From the NCBI GenBank assembly GCA_020650975.1, contig JAIPMN010005783.1, positions 4,222-44,152 of the forward strand: a stretch of DNA of 39,931 bases, read 5' to 3'. Of this stretch, positions 1 through 9,100 are shown piece after piece. Both the position numbers and the translations under genes were made by a program. The notes under the pieces are model-generated. The model saw only the letters and a program-made list of their open reading frames with translations. It was not told where the DNA came from and searched no databases. The stretch's first letter is position 1. Each line of letters opens with the position of its first letter. The DNA comes from Apostichopus californicus. Lineage: Eukaryota > Echinodermata > Holothuroidea > Aspidochirotida > Stichopodidae.

Positions 1-19
1 CCCCCCCCCCCCCCCCCCC
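1..19. repeat. Poly-C run at window start
   Basis: Nineteen C in a row. Similar runs recur all through the window, for example 24081-24093 and, as G, 25291-25303 and 31977-31990. Confidence 0.9.
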
Positions 20-294
20 TTAGTGAGAGTTCGCAAAAGCTCTAAGAGGGCTTGCAACTGGGGAGCAAATATGCGAACACCAAATGTCATCAATATTTAT
101 TTTTTATTTTGAATCACAGTGTGAAAGAACTTTTCAATGGTTTGCTTAAGATGACATAAGTACCCCATGCTCCTCGTTTCCTTGCAAGAGGCAGGAGGCA
201 TCTTTGAGATGGAGATGGCGTATGTTTGTGAGCGTGTGATGCATAATTTGGGATGTAAACTCTGTAATAAAAAAGTGAAGCTTGGATTTACTTC

Positions 295-440
295 ATACTT
301 GGTTTGTAGATCCACGTTATTGAGAGAAATAGTGTTTGTATAGAGAGGGCAAAGGTCATTTGAAGTTAACAGAGGTCAAGTTGTGAATACCTCGTAAATA
401 TGAGAACTGCCAAAGAAGGCTTGAAGGCTGAGTTACTTGA
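295..440 (+). repeat. AGGTCA-rich interspersed repeat, copy 1
   Basis: Shares the phrases CAAAGGTCATTTGAAG, ACAGAGGTCAA and GAGAACTGCCAAAGAAGGC with the copies at 985-1400. It is cut at its right end by a LINE fragment. Confidence 0.6.
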
Positions 441-985
441 TATAATAATAATAATAATAACTAAGATTTATAATTATAAAAAAAATACTTGTCAAAAGCG
501 TCGTACATATAGTTTGAATAGAAAAAAAGGCAAAAACAATAATGCAACAATGAAAAATAATTACAAATCAAATTGTAAAATGTTCAGCATAGAGGTAGGT
601 TTTTAGTTTAGATTTGAAAAGTGATTGAATAGGTATACATTTTAAATGGTTTGGGAGGGAATTCCAACAATTTGGGACCAGAAACTGAAAAAGCATGGTT
701 GGCATAGGTAACCCCATTGGTTCTAGGTACTAGGAGGGTAATGAATTTTGACTGACGGGTGGAACGCTTGTATTGTTTTACTAATAGAAGTTCAGAAAGG
801 TAATTTGGAGATAACTTGTTATAAATACAATTGTGGATTAAAATAAGGACTTTGAAATGTATACGCGTTTCAATTGGAAGCCAGTGTAATGCTTTAAGAA
901 GAGGGGTAACATGTGTAAACTTAGTTTGCTTGAAGATAAGTTTGGCAGCCCAGTTTTGAATATTTTGTATGTGAATTGTCCTCAT
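441..985 (-). mobile_element. LINE 3' end (reverse transcriptase C-terminal part), degenerate
   Basis: On the - strand 985-608 stays open for 125 codons and reads NWAAKLIFKQTKFTHVTPLL, KALHWLPIETRIHFKVLILI, SPNYLSELL and GPKLLEFPPK, the C-terminal tail typical of L2/Jockey/CR1-like non-LTR reverse transcriptases. A frameshift near 640 separates it from SLFKSKLKTYLYAEHF, and it ends in an ATA/TTA microsatellite tail (441-459) as such elements do. The catalytic part of the reverse transcriptase is absent. It sits inside the AGGTCA-rich repeat. Confidence 0.75.
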
Positions 986-1400
986 TGAGTAGAAGACTGC
1001 TGTTGTTTATGTAAATGAGGTCCAAGGTCATTTGAGATCGACAGAGGTCAAAGTGTGAAAACCTTGTAAACACAAGAACTCCAAAAGAAGGCTTTGGAGT
1101 TAGCTTATATTTGAATCCTTATTGACTAGAAGACTGTTGTTGCTTTATGTGGAGGTCAAAGATCATTGGTGGTCAACAGAGTTCAAAGTCTGGAAACCTT
1201 GCATAACATGGTATCTCCAAATTAAAATAAAAATGCAGTTTTTGCTGGATTTATTTGATACTTGGTATGTGGCTCTACCTTATCAAGTAGAAGACTGCTG
1301 TTGTTTTGTGTGGAGGTCAAAGGTCATTTGAAGATCAACAGAGGTCACAAACTGAAAAAAACCTTTTTAACACGATAACTCCAAAACGTGAGACTGCACA
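985..1400 (+). repeat. AGGTCA-rich repeat, about three tandem copies
   Basis: The phrase AGAAGACTG recurs at 991, 1128 and 1289 (spacings 137 and 161), each followed by a GGTCAAAGGTCAT-like core, an ACAGAGGTCA or similar, and AAAACCTTGTAAACAC or similar. The block at 1315-1327 contains AGGTCA A AGGTCA. Confidence 0.65.
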
Positions 1401-2560
1401 GTTTCCCCAAATGTTCTGATATCCTGAAGCCCTCTCCGAAATGGATTTTACAGAATTTGTGATCACAAAAATATATCGTTTGCGATAGTTCAATCCAGAA
1501 TGCTGCATTTGTGATATGGCCATGCTGCCCTACTCTTCATCCAAATATGAATTATTTTGAAATCTTATGTGGCACTAACAAAAACAAGCTATATTAAGCT
1601 TATACTATTTTTTTTTTCATCTCAAGAGTTGCTATTCTTTTTGAAAATGTATTATAATGTTAATTATTATTCATGCATAGATATCAATATTTAGTGTTTC
1701 ATTGTTTTAAGTTTGCTCAGGAAATTTTAACACAACAATCTTGCTGTATATATTTTTTTTATGTCTGCAAAAATTTAAATTAATTCTAAGCCCTTTTTAA
1801 GTTGGATTTGCAGCAGGTAAGAAATATTCTCAAAATTGGGTATTATTCTTGGAAATTCCCATCTTTGTGTTTGTTCCAAAAATGTTCAAAAGTCAACAGA
1901 ACTGTATAAATAGTCTTGCTAAGAAGTTATTACTCAACAGTTTGCTTCAAGAAGTCCATGGTAAATCATCATCTTTACTATGCTTTTGACATATTGTGAG
2001 GATAGTTTTGATTGGGATAAACAGAATAATAGCTAGTGTAGCCTAACTGCCTCTTCCACAGTGCAGGTTTTCAAACAGTAGTTGAATGCAAAAATTACTT
2101 CTCAAGGTGACAGATAAATTAGGAAACAAACTTCTTTTATAAATAAGGGGTGAAGATAATAAAAAAAATAATTGGTACAAATATTTATCTGAAAATCTGC
2201 AATCTCAAGTCCAGTACAAGAAATGAGAATGTTAAGATTAACAAATTTAGAGTTAGATGACTTAAAGGGTTTCAATGAAAGCAACTTTTTGATTTTCATT
2301 GTCAATTTTTTACAAACTTACCATGTATTCATTAAACTAAGATGGCAACTGATCAAGCTTTGGACTTTTGAAGGGTGTTAAGTAGGGTGTAGAAAAGTCC
2401 TGTCAAAAATATGATTTGGCACAAAAATGGTTAAACTATGTTTGCCAATCATTTGAACAATTATTAAAAGCATTTGAAGCAATAACTGTTGTTATCCTGC
2501 TCTAGCAACTCCTTGCCCTTTAATACTAAGGAATGGTTAAGAATACTGCATTAGGCATGT
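1401..2560. other. No gene recognised
   Basis: AT-rich sequence without coding signal, clear repeat or RNA gene that I can support. Confidence 0.5.
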
Positions 2561-2565
2561 ATTGA

Positions 2566-2725
2566 ATGTTTCGGGGCTTTTTAGTCTCTTTTTATTTATT
2601 TTTTATATTTTTATGTATATATATATTTTTGTATTTTTTCATTCATTTTTATATTTTTATTGGTGTATGCTGCAAAACAAGATTTAAAGAACCAGTAGTG
2701 TCCTGTTTTTTTATTTTTTTTTTAT
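2566..2725. repeat. T-rich low-complexity stretch
   Basis: Long TTTTTATATTT-type sequence with several T runs. Open frames over it give only Phe/Tyr/Ile-rich translations and are not credible. Confidence 0.7.
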
Positions 2726-2756
2726 GGAGGGATTTCTTTTACAAGATGACTTGCAA

Positions 2757-2836
2757 AAGAAAATCACAAGCTGGCATTGAACCAGGGATCTTGTGATGCC
2801 CAAAAAATTTCTCTACCACTAGACCATTAGATGGGA
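2757..2836 (-). repeat. tRNA-derived module (Gly/Asp-like head)
   Basis: The - strand has an A-box-like TGGTCTAGTGGTAG and a B-box GGTTCAATGCC at tRNA spacing. The acceptor stem does not close, so it is a tRNA-derived repeat rather than a functional tRNA. Confidence 0.5.
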
Positions 2837-2918
2837 CACTGATATTATAAGCTTTTCAAATATTTAAAGATCCAGTGTTTGGACTTAGGTTTTTTTTCCA
2901 AAACTTTTTCTCCACTTG

Positions 2919-3108
2919 GGAACCTTGTCTGGGGGGAGGGGGTACCGGCGATCACCCCAGGCCGCTTTGGAACCTTGTCAGGGGGGAGGGGGTACCGGCG
3001 ATCACCCCAGGCCGCTTTGGAACCTTGTCAGGGGGGAGGGGGTACCGGCGATCACCCCAGGCCGCTTTGGAACCTTGTCAGGGGGAGGGGGTACCGGCGA
3101 TCACCTTT
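2919..3108 (+). repeat. 50-bp GC-rich minisatellite, about 3.7 copies
   Basis: The phrase GGTACCGGCGATCACC starts at 2941, 2991, 3041 and about 3090, so the period is 50 bp. Copies are nearly identical, indicating recent expansion or homogenisation. Three overlapping GC-rich frames are open through it only because the unit lacks stops. Confidence 0.92.
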
Positions 3109-3120
3109 TTGGGCAATCTC

Positions 3121-3195
3121 CTTTTGCAGCAATCACACCCGGGCTTGAACCGAGGATGAACTTATTCATTGCCCACGGAACTACCCACTACACCA
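3121..3195 (-). repeat. tRNA-like module heading the 157-bp array
   Basis: On the - strand GGTGTAGTGGGTAGTTCC resembles an A box and CGGTTCAAGCCCGGG a B box with a perfect T-arm-like stem. It differs from the following units and ends about 157 bp before the next module's end. Confidence 0.5.
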
Positions 3196-3950
3196 TTTTG
3201 GTTCCCAATGAATAAACTTCGTTTCTTATCTTTATACTTCCACTTACTCCAAAGAACAGAAAAGTAAAAGGCTCTAGCTGGGCTTGAACCGGAGATCTGG
3301 AGATTAGCAGACTCTCTCTATTACAGGGCACTACCAACTGCGCCACTGTAACTGATGAGAAATAATGCTCGTTTCTAATATTTAAACTTCAGAATGAAAG
3401 GAGTAAAATAGCTAAAGATAAAAGATGCCAAACCTGGGGTTTGAACCCTAGACAAGGAGTTTGTCTTATTCTCTCAGTTACAGAGCACTACCAACTGCGC
3501 CACAGTAACTGTTGAGAAATAATGCTCGTTTCTAATATTTAAACTTCAGAATGAAAGGAGTAAAATAGCTAAAGATAAAAGATGCCAAACCTGGGGTTTG
3601 AACCCAAGACAAGGAGATTGCCTTATTCTTTCAGTTACAGGGCACTACCAACTGCGCTACTGCAACTGTTGAGAAAAAAGGCTTGTTTTTAATATTTATA
3701 CTTCAGAATGAAAGGAGTAAAATAGCTAAAGATTAAAGATGCCTAACCTGGGGTTTGAACCCTAGACAAGGAGTTGGTCTTATTCTTTCAGTTACAGAGC
3801 ACTAATCACTGGGCCACATTAACTGTTGAGGAATAATGTGTGTATCTATTATTTCAACTTCAGAATGGAAGAGGGAAAATAGCAGAAATTAGAAAAGGTT
3901 GTCTCTGGTTAACAGAGCACTCACTGCTGTATCTCAGTAACTTTTGAGTA
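3195..3950 (-). repeat. Tandem array of tRNA-like 157-bp units
   Basis: The landmark ACTG(T/A)TGAG starts at 3351, 3508, 3665 and 3822: exactly 157 bp each time. Each unit carries on the - strand an A-box-like TGGCGCAGTTGG, a hairpin such as AGACAA/TTGTCT where a long variable arm would be, and a B-box GGTTCAAACCC. The 3' part of each unit (TAAAATAGCTAAAGAT) is shared too. The last unit, past 3822, is decayed. Probably an amplified tRNA-derived SINE or tRNA pseudogene. Confidence 0.8.
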
Positions 3951-4147
3951 TTTTATTGAACCTAAGAATGATTTAGGAAATGCCCACCAGTGTTGTTTTC
4001 TATTTCAGCAATGGGGCAACCCTCTTAATACTGTGTCAAATTTCCTTTTTGACCAGATGAGTTTATTTGCAATAATGTTGACATATTCTTCAGACTAAAA
4101 TGTTTTCTAAAATTAGCTTTCCCCACCCCTACTACCAGTTGGGTTAC

Positions 4148-4211
4148 ATCTCTATGTTCCGACATCTCTATGTTCCGACTTCTCAATATTGCGACGTCTC
4201 TATGTTCCGAC
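4148..4211 (+). repeat. Short tandem repeat with GTTCCGAC core
   Basis: Four units of about 17 bp reading TCTCTATGTTCCGACA or a variant (one has CAATATTGCGAC). Confidence 0.75.
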
Positions 4212-4480
4212 AAAGAGAAAAAATTTGGAGCAATTTTTTTTATCCAAAAATTTGTTTGTACCAAGAAAACAAGTTTCAGACCCCAATATTTTTGGGACCA
4301 AATTTTTTGGGGGACTCAATTTTTTGGACCAACATTTTTTGGGACCAAATTTTTTGAGACCAAATTTTTTTTTTTTTTTTAAATTGACCCAAAGTTTGTT
4401 TTGACCCAAACACCCGAAATTCGAAATTTGTTTGTACCCAAATTTTTTGGGCCCAAAATCATTTTGGACCAAACCAATTT
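4212..4480 (+). repeat. GACCAAATTTTTTGGG low-complexity repeat
   Basis: Degenerate repeats of GGACCAAATTTTTTGGG of about 15 to 20 bp, including a run of 17 T near 4364-4380. Confidence 0.7.
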
Positions 4481-4544
4481 ACAAATAAAATGTGTTTAGA
4501 TTCAGACCAAAACATGTTGTAGACCTACCATTTTTGGGGGGGGG

Positions 4545-4710
4545 CAGTGGCCTGCGCAAATGGGGGGGCAATAGCCATGCCCCGCTCAACCTCAGGGCTC
4601 AGTGGGGGGAATTTGAAAACATTAAGGAAGTGGTGGGGGGGGGAAGGGATGCCAGTAGGGGGAATTGGGTACTTGGCCCCACCACCCATGAAATCGTGCA
4701 GACGCCACTG
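4545..4710. mobile_element. Possible hAT-type MITE
   Basis: Begins CAGTGGCCTGCGCAAATG and ends ATCGTGCAGACGCCACTG, whose reverse complement starts CAGTGGCGTCTGCACGAT. CAGTGGCGT-type ends are common in hAT MITEs. Flanking bases are G-rich and no clear 8-bp target duplication can be called. Confidence 0.45.
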
Positions 4711-5039
4711 GGTGGGAACCTGAAAATTGTTAGGGTCCTAATTTGTTTCGGACCATAAATTTTAGGGCTGTGTTTTTGGTTTATAGTCTTGTATAATATG
4801 GTCGTCGTTGTATGTACCTTTTGATTTTCCTTTATATGCCTCCTTTAGTGCAACTTAATATACTGAAACATTTTACTGGCTTTTTCTCTTACCGTATGTA
4901 TGTACCTTTTGATTTTCATGTTTATATCTTTTTCGGGTCACCACCAGTTGATCTATCCTAGATTTGTTGAGTTATTGTAAGTGTGTGCGTTAGTGTGTGT
5001 GTGACAACTTGGCTTGTAAACTCACTAACTTACAAAGTA

Positions 5040-5390
5040 CATTGTGGTTCAATTCCATATTTGGTATGTGGATGCCCGTTAGTGAATAGAAGAACTCCTT
5101 TGTCATCTGCGCTGGTCAAAGGTCATTGGGATCACCAGAGCTAGTGATTCAAAGTCGCAAAGAGAACAGAGCAAATTTTGGATGAAATTTTATACTTGGC
5201 TTATATGATCCAACTTCGTAAGTAACAGACCTCCGGCCTACTGGATTTTCATACAGTTCAAAGGTCATTGGAGGTCACCACTTCATGGTCAAATTCTGAA
5301 AACCTTGTAATAGCAACAACACAACTTCAAAGTTTTAAAATTTGAGTGAATTCATGCTACTTTGAATGTGGATGCACCTCATTTAAGTTA
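5040..5390 (+). repeat. AGGTCA-rich interspersed repeat, diverged copies
   Basis: Repeats the pattern of 295-1400: TTGGTATGTGGATG, GGTCAAAGGTCATTGGGATCACC at about 5112, and TCAAAGGTCATTGGAGGTCACC at about 5258, then GAAAACCTTGTAATAGC. Confidence 0.6.
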
Positions 5391-6096
5391 TTATTATTTA
5401 CATGATGAGAATTAGTCCATTAACCATGGGTTGCATTTTTCAGCTCTCTCGACCTCAACTTACTGAAACTTTATCTCTCCTGCGAACAGACTGGTTAGTT
5501 TGGAAGAGTTGAATTGTTCACACCTTGCCATGTTTGCCTTGATCTGATAGTGATTTGACTACTAGCTGTGTGATGAGTTGCATAATAGACTAATAGGCAG
5601 CTCAACTAAGGTGCGAAAATATGAAACTGATCACTCAGTTAACCAACTGGAAAAACCTGCCGTTCCGTACAAACGGCGGGTTTTTGGATGCAATCTATAG
5701 CTAATGGACACTTTCGCGGCATGAAGGTTTCTTGTGTGTGTGCGCAGCACAAGTAACATTCAATTTTCGTATGTGAAATGTGGCAGAGAATCACCAAGCC
5801 TCTGGGATTTCTGGTTTTCTTGCTTGTCCAAGGCTTGTGCTATTTCACTTTGTTTATGGAATCCTTTAAAAAGAACTGTGGGTTACTCTTGTGTTGACGT
5901 GATCACATTCTCATGTTGTGCGTTTTTATTTCACGGACCGTGAATGTTGTACTCGGTGATTTTACAGACTATTTCTCAAACATTAATCCAAACTGTTGTG
6001 ATCATAATACAAATATAATTCCATTTTTAACGTTAATGTGAGTATTACTTTCGTTATCCACGACTAGATTACTCAGTGTTTTTCTCTTCGTTTCAG
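5391..6096. other. Upstream flank or intron of the PTP gene
   Basis: No upstream PTP exon was recognised. It contains a perfect-looking hairpin at 5651-5685 and an acceptor at 6091-6096. Confidence 0.5.
5651..5685. repeat. Hairpin: 14-bp stem, 7-base loop
   Basis: AAAAACCTGCCGTT pairs with AACGGCGGGTTTTT across CCGTACA with one G-T type mismatch. Confidence 0.8.
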
Positions 6097-6196
6097 ACGT
6101 TACAGTTGATATCCGTGACACCACCGGACGGGAAATTGAAGGGAGGAAAAAGCCGAGAAAATTACAGCAAAAATCGTTATCCAGGCCGTATACCAG
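6097..6196 (+). CDS. PTP exon a (KNRY loop)
   Basis: The acceptor follows a pyrimidine-rich tract ending TTTCAG. The exon encodes residues up to KNRYPGRIP and leaves phase 1. The donor is AG|GCAAGC, a GC-type site; no GT donor in the vicinity preserves the reading frame. This is the first exon found in the window but probably not the first of the gene. Confidence 0.85.
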
Positions 6197-9100
6197 GCAA
6201 GCATTTATTATTATTCATTTCTCATTATGACAATTAATATATATGATCATATTTTTTATCAATAACAGAGCATGGATAAGTACACTACACATATAACCCA
6301 CACAAAAGACTGATCTCTAATATCCTGGAATTGACCCTATAATTGTTGAGGGAAAGAAACTGCTATGTTTTTTTTTTCCTAATTATGAATTATATCAGTT
6401 TCATATTAGCTCAGATTTGTTTGAAATTTAACACTTGTGAGTCAATTAAGCATTATTGCTAATTGCCTGCCATGGTGGTCTACTATTTTGGCCTAAAATA
6501 CAGCTAAATCGTTTGGTTCCCATTAAATTTTAGTTCGATACATCATAGTCCAGGGGAAAAATTTGAATGTTAGCATTGTTGTGTGCTATTGTGACTTTTA
6601 GAGATATTTAAGCTGTTAAATATGCTAAATTCCTTGAATAATTCATTAATAATAAACTGATGACAACATTGGTTCCTCAGCTGGTTGGAGGCCTGCCTAA
6701 ATGTTAATTATGTAAATTTTAATAAATCTACCAAACGTATCATATTTTAATTTCATATAAATAGTGTATGATGACATCGACCAATATGTATTTTTGACAA
6801 ATTGGTTGAGCATTTGTTGCAAGCATGTCATAAAGGTCTTATGTTTCCCCACTGTGTTTAGTGTTGCATCTGACCAGAGCTGACCAAAGGTCAGTGTGTT
6901 AGTCTAATTTATCCAGCCACTTTAACTAATAACCATCAGATATTTATAGGATCATTTCTTGATAATAAAAAGTGGTATTAAAGAGAACCATATATAGCTT
7001 TGGCTTTTAGCAGTCAATTTATGTTTCTGTCTACAAGATTTATCGAAATTTACTTTGTACCTCAAGTGACTCCTTCAAGTGACGTATTTCTCAAATCATT
7101 TCCAAAATACCAATCCATAGTGCAATTGGAAAATAGTAACTCAGTAATAAAAGTGTTGACTGCTTGAATAATTTATTTGATTATTTGTTTCATTTATGAA
7201 TTTACTTCTTCCCCCACCCCCGAACAGTGGACACGTACAGGCCTTATCTGATGACCGATGTCGGTGCCAAGGGCAACAACTACATCAATGCCACCTTCCT
7301 GAGTGTGAGTAAACTTAACATCCTATGATACACTAACATGCATATGTCTATAAACGTTTCACAAGAATGTTGATCAGTATTAAAGGCATTGAAGACACGC
7401 CCCAAACCGCGTACGTCCATCTGAAAGAGTTAACTTTCTGTTGCTTGCAAGTGACGTTTTGTTCGTGTCGCTGCAAAATGCAGACAGTAATGAAACATGA
7501 TACCTTAATTGTTATCTTTAGCTGGACCTGAGATGTCCATCGCTGTATCGTTTGCATACTGTTACACCTCATTCGAAACTAGGTCAGATTACCGGCATTA
7601 GACGTTTCTTTTTGCTCGAGTCTTCACACCCTTTAATACAGAGCTTTATTTATCCTGCCAAATTTATTACTCTTTTCATTTTTTGTTCTCTGATCTCAGG
7701 GATATAGTAAGAAGGATATGTTCCTGGGAACTCAGATGCCGTTACCGAACACTGTCCTCGATTTCTGGCGGATGATTTGGGACTACAACTCGTACGTTAT
7801 CGTTATGTTGAACGATATGGATGACAAGGTATGTCCACTTTAACAATTTATCAACATTGATGTAATGTGACGTCGTCGTGTGTGAGAGTTAATTACTTAA
7901 TTAGCATATACCCACTCTCATTGGGCACCACTGTGTCTTCACCCTTCCCACACTCAACCAAGGTTTGCCACATGCCGAGATATAGATCTGTATATCTTCT
8001 TTCAACTGTATCATCGAATAGCTAACACCTTTATTACCCCCATACACCCACCTGGGGGACTCTCCTCTGTACATCTCCCCCCCCACCCTCAATCAATTTT
8101 CTATGTCACAACTTCCCTCCCTTGCCACATGAGATATAGATATGTGTATCTTCTTTCAACTATATCATCAAATAGCTAAGACCCCTAACACCTTTATTTA
8201 TCTTCACTCTCTCCAATGCAGTCGATGGCTCAGTACTGGTCCGAACCGGGCACCTTCGACTGCGGACCATTTACAGTGACCCAGTTGTCATGTGAAGACC
8301 AGAATGGAGTCCGGTACCGTAAACTGGAGTTAGTCAACTCATCACAATCGGTAACAGCAGCTAACATCTTCGATAAAACCACCTAAAAGACAAAAAACTA
8401 TACCAAAAAAAAAAAAATCTGTGGCATCACGCACTACTGTGCACGATGATCTAACCGTGTCTTTGAAAATTTTGAATTCAATCTAGACCGATGAAATTTA
8501 ACGACAGGATAGACAGTGTGGTTCCCTATGTCCTAGTCGGATGAGTTTGACTGTATTATCTAACAATTCTAGTTAATAACAACGATCTTTCATTTTAAAG
8601 GCATTGATGACTCGTCCCAAACCGTGTGCCGCCATCTTTAAAAAGTAAACTATCCGTTGCTTGCAAGTGACGTTTTCTCTTGTCGCTACAAAATGCAGAC
8701 AGTAATGAAATGCGATACCTTGTTATCTTTAGCTGGACCTGAGATGTCCATCGCTGCTATGTACACTGAGTTGTGGGTATTGACCGTTGCTGCATGTATT
8801 GACTGTGCACTAGTGTCTAATTACCGAAGGTAGCAAGCTGTGTGTGTATTTTCTGGGTTTGATGGTGGTGTCTAACACTTCTGTTACAACTCATTCAAAA
8901 CTAGGTCAGATTACCGGCATCAGACATTTCTTTTTGCGCGAGTCTTCACTCCCTTTAATGAGTAATAACACACTAAGTGCACTAAGAAATAAACCAAACC
9001 TTGGGTTGAAAAGTATGTGTGAACGATACAACATGTTATCTATATTACAGATGCTGTTATATAAACCAAACACACTTGTTCTGCTACAACTAAGTAAAGA

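Noticed and set aside
2875..3215. Three overlapping GC-rich open frames on the + strand
   Set aside because: They are translations of the 50-bp minisatellite, whose unit lacks stops in several frames.
3265..3830. Functional tRNA genes on the - strand
   Set aside because: A and B boxes are present, but the acceptor and anticodon stems do not pair, so they are tRNA-derived repeats.
5651..5685. Bacterial-style terminator
   Set aside because: The hairpin followed by T looks like one, but the window is animal DNA without bacterial genes, so only the hairpin is reported.
5734..5943. Upstream PTP exon in a 69-codon frame
   Set aside because: No PTP or receptor motif and no matching acceptor and donor in phase with exon a.
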